A DNA stretch of 64,000 nucleotides from Dolomedes plantarius (Eukaryota > Arthropoda > Arachnida > Araneae > Dolomedidae): the NCBI GenBank assembly GCA_907164885.2, contig OU015496.1:134743697-134807696 (forward strand). Reading direction: 5' to 3'. The position numbers and the translations under genes are program-made. The notes below the pieces were generated by a model. It was not told where the DNA came from. It worked only from the letters and a program-made list of their open reading frames with translations, and did no database searches. This document shows, in pieces, positions 8,830 through 19,410 of the stretch (its first letter is position 1; the number at the start of each line of letters is the position of its first letter).

Positions 8830-11800
8830 ATGTTCACCGTACACCTAAAAATCGGTACTGAACTGATTATCGGCCTGATAGATACAGGTAGCACCATTAA
8901 CATTATTTCTCGAACTGTATATGATAAAATTAAATATTATGTGAAAATTCTTCCATCGGAAAATTCACAGGTCAGTACCCTCGCAGGTAAAATAAAAACT
9001 GATAAAATAATTTCTACAAAGTGCCGAATCGGTAAGTTGAACAGATTTGTTAATTTTTATGTTATTGAAACAAATTTAAAGTATGCAATTTTATCGTCGG
9101 AAATTATTAATCTATTTAAAATTAATTTGGATTTTAAAAATTTTTGTGTTTACCAAGGAAAAAATAATATTTCATCTACTTTGTCTTTGGAAAATGTTAC
9201 TAATAATTGCTATATATTTTTAACATATGATAATCCTAATGTGCCACATACTTGTTCTCATAATACTATAAATCTTGATACTAAATATAATAGAAATTGT
9301 GATACTCGTTTTTATAAAATTGAAAATGAAAATAATGTTGCTGATGATGAAAGTGTTCAATTGAACAAAATATTGAATGAGTATAATAATATTTTCGCGA
9401 AAAATAAATATGATGTTGGATGTATACGTCTTGAACCACAAAGAGTAATTTTGAATTCTGAACTACCAATTTCCCTTCGTCCATACAGGGCGTCGCCAAA
9501 AGATAATGCCGAAATTAAGAAACAAATAGACGAGCTTTTAGCTGCAGGTTTAATAAAAACATCTCATTCACCCTATGCTTCCCCAATTACTTTGGCTTAC
9601 AAGAAAGATGAAAATTCAAAATCCAGAATGTGTATCGATTACCGAAAACTAAATAGTAATACAAAAACGGACTCGGAACCAATTCCCCGAATCGACGCAG
9701 TTTTAGATCAACTAACCAATGCTAAGATTTTCTTCACCCTTGATCTCGCGAGTGGCTACTGGCATATTAAACTAAATGAAAAAGATACAGAAAAATTAGC
9801 TTTCACCTCAAAGTTTGGCTTATATGAATGGAAAAGATTACCTTTTGGCTGGAAAAACGCTCCTGCCATATTCCAAAGAACACTCAGACAAATTTTAAAT
9901 AAATACCAAATTAAATTTGCGCTCAACTTTTTTGACGATATAATTATGTTTTCAGACTCTTTCGAAGAACACTTAGAGCATTTAAAAACTATTTTCTCGA
10001 TTTGTGAAAAAGAAAACATAAAATTGAAATTTTCAAAATGCCAATTTGCCCAAACAAAAATAAAATTTTTGGGATATGAAGTGGAAAAGGGATGTTATCA
10101 CCCGAGTAACGCTAATATAGAAATTATTAAGAAACTTCAACCTCCTAGGAATGTTAAAGACTTACAAAGATTTTTAGGTAGCGTAAATGTTTATAATAAA
10201 TTCATTCCCAACTATGCTAAATTAAGAGTACCATTGAATAAGTTATTGAAGAAAGACACTAAATTTGAATGGACGGATGATTGCCAAAAAGCTTTTCAGG
10301 ATTTAAAAGTCGCTGTAATATCTAAACCTGTTTTATCTATTTATAACCCAAATTACCCATACCATATTTTCGTGGATGCGTCCGGACAAGCGGTAGGCGC
10401 AATTTTAAAACAACAACACCCTGATGGAAGTTTGCATCCCATAGCCTATCATTCTCGAAAACTTAGAACCTATGAACAAAATTATGCCATTACCGAGCTG
10501 GAATGCTTGTCAATTATTGATGCTGTTGACAAATATTACTGTTATTTACATGGGACTCATTTTACCGTTCATACGGATCATTCTGCACTTGTCTGGTTAA
10601 AAAGTATTAAACACCCAACTGGACGATTATTCCGATGGTCACTTAAACTGTCCATGTACGATTTTGACATTAAATATAAAAAAGGTTCTACAAATTATGA
10701 AGCCGATATGTTAAGTAGAAACCCAATTTCTCACCATGTAACTTTACGTGAACGTGACCCATTCTTGACATTGCAAGAAATCGAGCATCATCAAAATTTA
10801 GATAATGTAAACGGTAAGAAGTTTAAAAAAGTTAATAATGTATGGACAATTAAAAAACAAGGTTTAATGAAAATTGTTGTGCCCTTCTCTTTACGTTTAA
10901 AATTATTAGAAAAAGCCCATGTTAATTATGGACATTTAGAAGTTTCGGCAATGTTAAATCTGATATCCCCTCAATATTATTGGATTGGAATAACTAAAAA
11001 TGTGAGTAACTATGTGAAACATTGTGAAGTATGTCAATTAAATAAGAAGTCTAGACAAAAAAGATTTGGTCTCTTACAAATGTTACCCCCTACCAGTGAA
11101 CCCTTTGAAATTCTTGACATAGACACTATTGGTGGCTTAAATTATTATGAGTCTACAAAGAAATATTTACACATAGTTATAGATCATGCCACGAGGTATA
11201 TATGGACCTTTGCTTCTAAAAATGAAAATACAGATACTTATATTAATTGTTTAACACAAATTTTTCAACACCAAGTACCTAAGAAAATTTTAAGTGATAG
11301 AAATAGTGCTTTTACTTCCACCAAATTTAAACATTTTTTGAGAAACAATAATATTACACAATTGCTAACTACTTCGCATAGACCACAAACAAACGGAAAA
11401 AATGAAAGAGTAAATCAGACCCTCATTACTAGGCTTAAATGTAAATTAAATTCACACCCTGGAAAAGTCTCCTGGACAAAATTATTACGTGAAATAACGA
11501 ATGAATATAACGACACACCCCATACCGTAACAAAATTTTCCCCTTCTTATTTAATGCATGGAAAACCACCCTACAAAAATTTACTTGATGATCAAGACAT
11601 GTACCCACCAATTGAAGAAGCTAGGAAGATTGCTAAACAGAGAACTATAAGAAATCATGAAGTAAATAAAGAAAGATATGACACTCGTTTTGAGGAATCT
11701 AAATTTAAGGTAGGTGATATAGTAATGTACGAAGAGTTTCGTTACCCAAATACTCCTAAACTTACTCCCCCTTATTCTGGTCCATATAAAATTTTGAAAC

Positions 11801-11991
11801 AAATTTCTAGAGTAAATTTTGAAATTAACAGACCCAATTCCCTCACTAAGAAAACCTCGGAAATAGTACACTGTACCAGATTAAGACCTTTCAACCCTGC
11901 AGAAAATTTTCGATTAGCAACTAGAAAAAGTAAAATTCCTATTTTAATAACAGTAAACCCCAAAACGCCCAAGATCCCAAGTAAAAATTAA
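8830..11991 (+). CDS. pol: Pol polyprotein of the Ty3/gypsy retrotransposon (PR-RT-RH-IN)
   Basis: An intact 1053-residue frame. Protease: DTGS at residues 18-21. Reverse transcriptase: about 190-420, with DLASGYWHI and the active site FFDD (catalytic D369, D370), where Tyr is more usual in first place. RNase H: about 505-635, with VDAS (D516), TELE and TDH. Integrase: H2C2 zinc domain near 695-740, then D765, D823 and E859 with the standard 35-residue gap, and a GPY/F-like SGPYKI near 983. Gene order and the integrase C-terminus place it in Ty3/gypsy. The ATG at 8830 lies at the protease itself and is probably not the real start: the frame is continuous with gag through one TGA. No inactivating change was seen, so the protein may be functional. 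Confidence 0.95.
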   Translation: MFTVHLKIGTELIIGLIDTGSTINIISRTVYDKIKYYVKILPSENSQVSTLAGKIKTDKIISTKCRIGKLNRFVNFYVIETNLKYAILSSEIINLFKINLDFKNFCVYQGKNNISSTLSLENVTNNCYIFLTYDNPNVPHTCSHNTINLDTKYNRNCDTRFYKIENENNVADDESVQLNKILNEYNNIFAKNKYDVGCIRLEPQRVILNSELPISLRPYRASPKDNAEIKKQIDELLAAGLIKTSHSPYASPITLAYKKDENSKSRMCIDYRKLNSNTKTDSEPIPRIDAVLDQLTNAKIFFTLDLASGYWHIKLNEKDTEKLAFTSKFGLYEWKRLPFGWKNAPAIFQRTLRQILNKYQIKFALNFFDDIIMFSDSFEEHLEHLKTIFSICEKENIKLKFSKCQFAQTKIKFLGYEVEKGCYHPSNANIEIIKKLQPPRNVKDLQRFLGSVNVYNKFIPNYAKLRVPLNKLLKKDTKFEWTDDCQKAFQDLKVAVISKPVLSIYNPNYPYHIFVDASGQAVGAILKQQHPDGSLHPIAYHSRKLRTYEQNYAITELECLSIIDAVDKYYCYLHGTHFTVHTDHSALVWLKSIKHPTGRLFRWSLKLSMYDFDIKYKKGSTNYEADMLSRNPISHHVTLRERDPFLTLQEIEHHQNLDNVNGKKFKKVNNVWTIKKQGLMKIVVPFSLRLKLLEKAHVNYGHLEVSAMLNLISPQYYWIGITKNVSNYVKHCEVCQLNKKSRQKRFGLLQMLPPTSEPFEILDIDTIGGLNYYESTKKYLHIVIDHATRYIWTFASKNENTDTYINCLTQIFQHQVPKKILSDRNSAFTSTKFKHFLRNNNITQLLTTSHRPQTNGKNERVNQTLITRLKCKLNSHPGKVSWTKLLREITNEYNDTPHTVTKFSPSYLMHGKPPYKNLLDDQDMYPPIEEARKIAKQRTIRNHEVNKERYDTRFEESKFKVGDIVMYEEFRYPNTPKLTPPYSGPYKILKQISRVNFEINRPNSLTKKTSEIVHCTRLRPFNPAENFRLATRKSKIPILITVNPKTPKIPSKN

Positions 11992-12028
11992 TAGTGTTAG
12001 GAAAAAAAAACCTATCTATGATGATTAA

Positions 12029-13856
12029 CCTCTTCAGACCTGAACCAAAAATATCTTTAAAAAAAATTTTTTTTTGACTTGTTTGAGTTAGTTATAGGTT
12101 AAAATGCTCACCATTAAAAAAATTTCATTTCTGTGCACAATAATTAATTAATTAATTAAGGTACACATATGTGTACCTCAGGTCTTAAACTGGATAAACC
12201 ATAGTTACCAAAGCTTACAATAGCTATAATGTATTTTAGGAAAGATAAGGTTTTATGAGTTGTTTTATGATGGTTATACAGAAATACAATACAAAATTGA
12301 TTGAATATAAAAAAATTATGAAAAAAGACAGAAATTTATTATTATTAGCAATTAATTAATGGGTTAATCTTAAAACTCATGGATATAAAAAGTACAAAAT
12401 GTTGACTACACGTGTAAGAAATTATCTAAATATTATGATATTTTTCAAAACAATTGTTCTTCAGCATGCACAAATAAACATTGCATTTCGTACAAATAAC
12501 TCGACTTCTTCATTTGCAATTTGGATGACGGCATTTCGATGCATTCTTATCTTCCATATATCTGGGAAAATGTCCCACATTGTCCAGCCTGACTTCTTTT
12601 ACTGGTTGTTCTACAACTTTTCTTCGTTTTATTTTAGGTGTACATGGGGTATTTTCATTTGGTTCGGCTAACACCTTTCGAGGCCTTCCAACTGTTTTTG
12701 GACTCCTTTCATACCTCAAAAGGGCATGAGCTATATGTAGACAGTATTGTAGAAGGGACATATATTTTTTTCAAATATTTGGCTTTGTTGTCCCGGGCAT
12801 AGTATACCCAAAAGTTGGAAATTATCAAGTATATAAAATGATTGAAAAGTTTGACATGCCATTTCTTTGTTCTGATCGAACAGCGATAGTAAGCAATATA
12901 CCGATCACACAGATATATGCCGGACATAGATATGTTATAATCTTTTACTATGGCTGGTTGTGGAACATCGATTCTCTTTTTTTCTTCTTTGACCACCTCT
13001 GGCAAGTGTTGTTGGGTTCGCTTCCAACACAACTGGACATAAATGTAACGGCTTTATTGTCCTTCCATTTTATGATACAAATTTTGTCATCATCTCTAAC
13101 TATTTCATGCCATTCACCTCTTTTCAAGTAGCTACCTTTTTTCAATATGCCTGTTGCATCTCCAGCTCTGTTTGACATTAAAGTACCTTTTATAAAAATA
13201 TTATTTCTAACAGATATTCTGCACATCTAATACCTGTGAAATATCTATCAGTGCAAATTATGTGACTTGAGTATTGAGGTACACTAGCAGCCAATAATTT
13301 CACTATCCCCCCACCTAGGCCATTAAAATTATTTTAATAGAACAGCAGTAAATAACATAGTATTAAATATTTTTAGTTTGCAACAATAAATATTGAGAGA
13401 AAAAAAGATCTTCATTGGTCTCTCAATGCAAAATTCCAAAGATAGTATCTACGCCTGAATCAGCCATTTGGACGAAGGTACACATACGTGGACCTTTGTA
13501 AAGCAATCCATAATAACTGGTAATAGTAAAAAAACTTGAAACACTATACTATTTTGCAACAATAAGAACATTGATTTTATGAAACTAAATTTATTATTCT
13601 AAAATTTTGATTATAAAACTGTTAAAAATACTTCCGTTTTCTAGAGCATTGTATTTTCAAAATTTCAACAATATGCCATCTTTAAGCGCCAATATCCAAA
13701 TATAGCTGTACTGGATCTGCCATCTATTGGGTGCTTAAGAAAGCATAGTTATCCTAGTATTTGAATCTGCTGTCGCAATTGATTTTCAATTGAAAAATTA
13801 TTAATTAAAACCGGTAAGACTGAGGTCCACATATGTGGACCTCTGGAACGAAGAGG
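12029..13856 (-). mobile_element. piggyBac-type element inserted in the gypsy element
   Basis: TTAA flanks both sides (12025-12028 and 13857-13860), the diagnostic piggyBac target. The ends are short inverted repeats starting CCTCTTC. Palindromic sites AGGTACACATATGTGTACCT (12159-12178) and GGTCCACATATGTGGACC (within 13822-13843) lie inside each end, with a weaker third copy near 13477. These are good candidates for transposase binding sites. The transposase is damaged and lacks its N-terminal part. Insertion just after pol makes it younger than the gypsy insertion. Confidence 0.85.
12426..13320 (-). pseudogene. piggyBac transposase, C-terminal half, broken
   Basis: Read on the minus strand through several frames. 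GGIVKLLAASVP...ICTDRYFTG resembles the strand carrying the second catalytic Asp. IIKWKDNKAVTFMSS carries the third. Then come VPQPAIVKDYNISMSGIYLCDRY and KKWHVKLFNHF, the conserved segment following the catalytic core. The C-terminus KCRHPNCK, a TGA, then CTKCNVYLCMLKNNCFEKYH is the cysteine-rich zinc domain of piggyBac proteins. Frameshifts and the internal stop inactivate it, and the N-terminal half with the first catalytic Asp was not found. Confidence 0.85.
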
Positions 13857-13860
13857 TTAA

Positions 13861-15402
13861 GACTACCCAACTGTGAATCAAATAGCTACCTGACTATGAC
13901 TCCGATAATCCTACGATATTTTGATGACCTAGTGAAGATTGCTGTTGACGCATGATGAAGATAACCTAACTTTGATGGATTTAGATGCCTACCTAAATTT
14001 CGTAGTTATTCATGTTTAGAGAATTTTTGATGCTAGTTTGCCTTCCACAAATTACCATCTGAATTATATTAAAATAATATTTATTAAAAAGAAAATGTTG
14101 ATGTGCTAAGTTAAAGAAAAATTTTGTCAATGTTGGGGCTAACATGACATGTCACAGGTTACCCCTAATTTTGCGAAGTATGTTGATGATCTGAGTTGTT
14201 AATTTTGTTGACACCGGAGAAATCCTTTTCCAGCACAAGGGGTAGTTCCTCCCGCAGAGGGATGAGCGTCTTGCTGTCTTTGCATCACAGCACCCTCGTG
14301 ATCACTAACAATCTTTCACGTTGAACATCACAGAGGATAGCCCATTTCACCTCCAGGTTTGTCACTTATGTCATGATTGGTACCAATGATTTTAGAATTT
14401 GAATATTTTGAAGTGAAATCTGTGACGATGTTAAAGCACATAATGTTTTTGAATATTACCTAATATGAAAATGATGCCCATTTACTTAATTAAGGATTTA
14501 TAACAAGTTGTTTTGAATTGTTTAATTTATGATCTTGTGTATTGTTTAAAAACTTGACAGGTATCTAAATCTATGCTGTAATTGAAGTGAAAATTTCAGA
14601 ATAATATAAGAAATCAATTTTGTAATAATATTGTCTAAAGTAATGTTGTTTTGAACTTGAACTTATTGAAATATCTTCTGAATTATACGTTGTGAATTAT
14701 TTTAAAATTTATATAAGTATTCGAGATTAGGAATATGAAAAATGGAGATAGATGTATAATTGGTGTAAACGATGAAGTTTTGAAATCATGTGTAAAATGT
14801 AAACACTGAATATAAACCACATACAATAAGGACTTATTTGATAAACAATGTATAACGACTTGAATTTAAACTGAGCTTAAGGACTCCAAGAATTATACGT
14901 TATTTTAGGACTCATTATTGAATGAAGAACTTTGATTTAATTAAAAAGTTATTTAGATTATATTAGCCAATAATATTTCAGTTATTTGAATTTCATTGCA
15001 CATTGTATAATAATTATAAACTTATTGCATACTATGTTAATTCCATATATTTTGAATGTTCATTATAAATTTCATTGTATATTCCTTTAATTTCATATAT
15101 TTTGTGTAATGGTGCAACGAAGTCATAAGAGTGAGTTTAGTATTATAGTAAAGATTCAGGAGATTTAACTTTGGATTTGTTTCGGTGAAGTTAATTTATG
15201 ACGGGTTATGGACAAAGCTCTTGACTCTGTAACCTTGATGTGTTCTAATTCTCACCCACCTTGCTGTTTATCGTGACTTCTTTCCACCAATGTTGCATTC
15301 AGAGACATGTAATTGTATAATGTAGTTAATTTTGATTATATTTGATTGTAATTGTACTCACTTTATTATATAAGAGTTCATCTGTATTATGTTGTGAAAA
15401 TG
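13861..15402. other. 3' non-coding part of the gypsy element
   Basis: AT-rich sequence between the piggyBac insertion and the first LTR-like direct repeat. No env-like or other open frame was recognised. A GC-richer patch lies near 14200-14360. Confidence 0.6.
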
Positions 15403-15630
15403 TGTAAGGTATACACAAGATTCGATTCACAAGAATCGAACTTTTGAGTGAATGAATTAAAGAAGCTGCTTTAGATATGCTAATTTCGGCATACGCGCTT
15501 AGTATAAATACCATGCAGCGTCATTAATAAAAAAGGAGAAGGTTGTTAAGGTTGAAAAGGTGTTATCCTGCGCTAGTGCTTAGCGGGCCAGAAGTTTACG
15601 TGGCAGTACTGCTGGTTTGACCTCCTGTCC
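15403..15630 (+). repeat. LTR-like direct repeat, left copy
   Basis: It begins TGTAAGGTATACAC and matches 16363-16590 with about two differences before divergence sets in. It holds a 7-bp inverted repeat (TTCGATT/AATCGAA) and a TATA box (TATAAATA at about 15503) followed by a plausible start region, as in an LTR U3-R. The spacing between copies is 960 bp. Confidence 0.7.
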
Positions 15631-16362
15631 ATCGTCAAGCCGGACCAGCGCCTCAGGACCAACGAACTGCTGCACGAAGGATGCCCACACGGTCAACGAA
15701 CCCCTTTACTAGGACTGCGACCATCAAGAGAGGTTCCACGGATTGGACAGACTGGTGCAAGGAAGTTGCTGCATTCATGAGGAACAAGTCTTGTATCAAT
15801 TATCTTATTCTAACTCCCACCCTTTAATAAAACCGAACCAAATTGGTTTGAAGTTCCCCATTGTATATACTGTGTAAACATTTTGAGGGGAAGGAGTGAG
15901 CCACTGAAAAAAAAGGCATACTGTTGTTTTATAAATTTTTGAAGGGGACATGTAGTGACTAGAAAAAAAATACATACTGCACAATATACCAATTAACCAC
16001 TAATGTACTAACTTCACAAAAAATAACACATGTACATTATAAATTGGGGGAGAGCAGATACAGTCAAGAAATGTCATGCTGTGCAATTGTGTTGTCATTT
16101 TTAATTAAAATAGATATTTTAGGGCGCAGTTGGCAGCCCAGTATCCGCAACTCTGCAAATCCACTGTTTGATGGTGTCACCTGGACCCCTCGGGGTTAGT
16201 TTTGTAAAATGGTAGTGGCGTTTTTCCCCCACACAACGTGTGGAAGGTTTTTTTGACTTTGCCACCCATTATGTAAAAAGTCAGACCAGCACGCGTTTTC
16301 AATTAGTTAACTGAAGCCGTTCAGACCTCAGTTACCTAATTTTTTTTTTCGAGGGAGGCCAG
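15631..16362. other. Sequence between the LTR-like direct repeats
   Basis: No open frame of note. A pyrimidine run followed by a purine-rich tract (CGAGGGAGG) ends just before the right repeat, as expected for a polypurine tract preceding a 3' LTR. The segment may be the reduced interior of a small LTR-type element. Confidence 0.5.
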
Positions 16363-16590
16363 TGTAAGGTATACACAAGATTCGATTCACAAGAATCGAA
16401 ATTTTGAGTGAATGAATTAAAGAAGCTGCTTTAGATATGCTAATTTCGGCATACGCGCTTAGTATAAATACCATGCAGCGTCATTAATAAAAAAGGAGAA
16501 GGTTGTTAAGGTTGAAAAGGTGTTACCCTGCGCTAGTGCTTAGCGGGCCAGAAGTTTACGTGGCAGTACTGCTGGTTTGACTTACTGTTC
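16363..16590 (+). repeat. LTR-like direct repeat, right copy
   Basis: A near-identical copy of 15403-15630, including the TATA box (about 16463). The sequence continues into a possible polyadenylation signal (AATAAA near 16694) that the left copy lacks, so the left copy may be truncated. No matching target duplication was found. Confidence 0.7.
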
Positions 16591-16848
16591 GTGAGTATAG
16601 AAAATATATTGTTCTTGAAAGCTGTATTTATATTCCGTACAAGTAGTACGCATGCTTATGGCTGTAAAAGCCAATTATATGTGCAACGAATTCAATAAAC
16701 ATTGTTTCATGTATAAACTGTGTTTGCTTCAAATTCAAATAGAGTGCCACTTCAAATTATATACACCCAAGTCTGGGTAGAAGTGAGCATAGATTCTCTA
16801 TAAATGTCACCTTTCAACGTGACGATTTTCCCTTTTTCGGAGGGGATT

Positions 16849-17292
16849 TGTAATAAATTAAAAATTAGGCCCTCCATTCTATCAGTTAAATTCCCTTTCC
16901 TAAATCCAATCCCCAGTAACATTACTTTAGCGCTTTAAAAAACCATAGCAACAGGACTTCCCATAAAACAGCAAACGTTGCATTTCTACACGTGTATACG
17001 TCTCGAGAAAGGCGTGAGTTCGCATCACCAGCCCCAAAATTCCGCTTACATTTCAAAACAACAGCCACATGTACCTCGCTTCTAGCGCGTAAGGTTGAAA
17101 GGTGATATTGCACTTCGCTCCGAGCATCTGAAATGAAAGGACGTATGTTACTATCGCTCCTAATAAAACGATTCGACCCGACTGTTTCAAAATTTTAATT
17201 CCTTTCAGGCTGAGTCTAGCTCCAGCCATATAAATTTAAGCTAGTTTTCTTTTTCAGGTTGCATTTTAAGAACGAGATGTAATGATTATATT

Positions 17293-17295
<3 letters not shown>
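16849..17295 (+). repeat. 3' LTR of the gypsy element
   Basis: 447 bp with the same TGTAATA...TATTACA ends as the 5' LTR. About 8 substitutions give roughly 98% identity, pointing to a fairly recent but not brand-new insertion. Confidence 0.95.

Positions 17296-17377
<82 letters not shown>
17296..17377. repeat. (CA)/(TA)n microsatellite between two elements
   Basis: The tract fills the gap between the 3' LTR of the gypsy element and the left end of the pogo-like element at 17378. Confidence 0.95.
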
Positions 17378-17380
<3 letters not shown>

Positions 17381-19356
17381 TCGGACCTCTATTTAGCGAA
17401 GTAGCTAGATCCTGAAAAAAAGTTCGTTTTATGGAAACTTCGTTAAATAGAGATTAACTTTTTAAAATACTTTAAACTACACACAACAGATTTTAAATTC
17501 CTAAACACTAAATATTATTAAAAGGTGTAATGAATCACACCTTCATTTTGTAAATTAATATCTGCTTTTTTCATATATCTTACCCATCGAAAAGAAATCT
17601 GCAAGGAAAACAATAATAAAACAAAACATTGTGTGGGAATACACTGTATTTTCAATTTTAAAAAAATTAAGGAATTTTAATGACATTATCACATTTATTA
17701 TAAGGCGACTGGTAAAAACAGTTCAAGGTCATTGATCACCATAAAATGTGTTAAAAGAAAGAATAAGTGTCGTATAACCTGTCTTAATTATTTATTTTGG
17801 GTGTGATTCGTAATTTATTTTGGTTAGTACAAATTATTTATTTATGAGAAATTATTTGGGTGCGTTGTGTTAATTATTAATTTGGTTGAATACAACCCAA
17901 GGTTCTAGAAATTTTGGCTAACGAACAGGTCAAATAACTTTGCTTCTAAAACTAGGAGATAACTTTTTCTTAAAATCAACTGCGAACATAAAGATGACTG
18001 ACTAAAGTTTTTATATTTACAAAAAAACTAATTTATTTTCAACACTAACTATTTATAATTTAACTCAAAAACAATATCAACAAAACTTAGTACACAATTT
18101 ACTCATTTTTCTAATCTTTTAGCATTTCTCTTCAATTGAAGTTCAATGACATGTATATAATTTATCCTATACCTTTTGGATCCAGGGAGCATAATATTAT
18201 CTACTCTACTTAAGTCAAAAACTGACTATCTATCCAAATCTATATTCTAAATAAAACAAACATTGATCCCGCACTTATTCATTCAAAAATTCGCGGTTGG
18301 GGTCTGAACGATACAAAAATGATTTGGCCCTCACTCAGTTTGATGCTAACTGGACTGGAACACGGGTGACGATCTCATCATCGGACTTGCGATCTCCTTT
18401 CTTTATCGGTGGACGCAGCAACCAGATTTTTCGCAGCAGCAATTCTTCTCTCGAAAACGGGATCATGATGCAAGCATTTCGGGAAGAATCAACCGGATGT
18501 CCTATATGTAGTCACTTCATCGTGAAGGCGCAATTCTCTCCTCTCTCGAAAACGGGATCACGATGCAAGCATACCAGGAAGAATCAACCGGTCTCCGACA
18601 GTTAATCGACAATATCTCATCACCTGCGATGCTAAGAACCGGAGAAAGGGGAACCCGAGCCCGCATGCAGAAGTGAATCGCCGAAAAAACTTTTAAGTCC
18701 CCTATTTATTTCATTTTTTTGATATCGTTGTCCACGCCTCTCACTAATCCTAAATCCATTCAGGAAAGCCTTCCAAAATCCACCACTTAGCTTCCAATTT
18801 CATTTTTTTTTGATTGGATAAACTCTCCAAATAGGTACGCCCTTCATTTCGTCAACCAAGACCACCCAAAGTTCATTCCACGTGTTCTGCGGTAGATTCT
18901 CCCGCATTGACTCATAAATTTGTTCACAATAGGCTTTGTAGTTTAACATAAAAATCCGGTGCCACACAACTTTCTATGTCTGCGATCAACAGACCCCACA
19001 TACGCTAGGTCCCGTAAATTGGCTAACCACAAAGACGTCGGTCCCGTCCTATAATCAAAGGCGGCTTCCAAGCCTTCTAACAAAAATGTAATGAAAACAG
19101 CCTTCGAACACTTTAACTCTCTTAAAATATAAATTCATTTTTTCTATTAAATCGAAGGCGCTTCATTACAATAAGTTTGAAATGTTCAGAAATATTTTGA
19201 TAAATATGAAGAAAAAAAATTTGGATGAGAAGAAAAAGTTCGTTTAATAGAGAATGCACTTCGCTATTTGGAGGTTATTTTACGAAGAAATTCGCAAAAT
19301 GTTCTTGGTTCCAAGGAAAAGTTCGCAAAATAGAGGTTCGTTAAATAGAGGTCCGA

Positions 19357-19359
<3 letters not shown>
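17378..19359. mobile_element. pogo/Tigger-like element, 2.0 kb, no recognisable transposase
   Basis: Left end CAGTCGGACCTCTATTTAGC and reversed right end CAGTCGGACCTCTATTTAAC are inverted repeats with TA on both sides. CGAAGT/CGTTAAATAG motifs recur inside both ends. No DDE transposase was found. The interior has a ~90-bp imperfect tandem duplication (about 18440-18495 and 18531-18592, sharing CTCTCGAAAACGGGATCA). A minus-strand stretch near 18950-18800 stays open for about 50 codons with plausible protein composition (YKAYCEQIYESMRENLPQ) but could not be named. The plus-strand frame at 18297-18605 spans the duplication and is not convincing. Confidence 0.85.

Positions 19360-19410
<51 letters not shown>
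19360..19410. repeat. (TA)n/(TG)n microsatellite
   Basis: It starts at the TA target site of the pogo-like element and grades from TA to TG. Confidence 0.9.

Larger units (their letters stand above)
7373..17295 (+). mobile_element. Ty3/gypsy LTR retrotransposon with nested insertions
   Basis: Two 447-bp LTRs bracket a leader, gag, pol and a long 3' non-coding part. Protease, reverse transcriptase, RNase H and integrase occur in that order, which defines Ty3/gypsy (Metaviridae-type). No env-like frame follows pol. A degenerate piggyBac element (12029-13856) and LTR-like direct repeats (15403-15630, 16363-16590) account for part of the ~9.9-kb length. A purine-rich tract (GGAGGGGATT) sits just before the 3' LTR. 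The flanking 5 bp are not identical, but both sides are simple repeats, so the target duplication cannot be judged. Confidence 0.95.

Noticed and set aside
13861..15402. An env-like gene after pol, which would suggest an errantivirus-type element
   Set aside because: No open frame or membrane-protein pattern was found in the 3' region.
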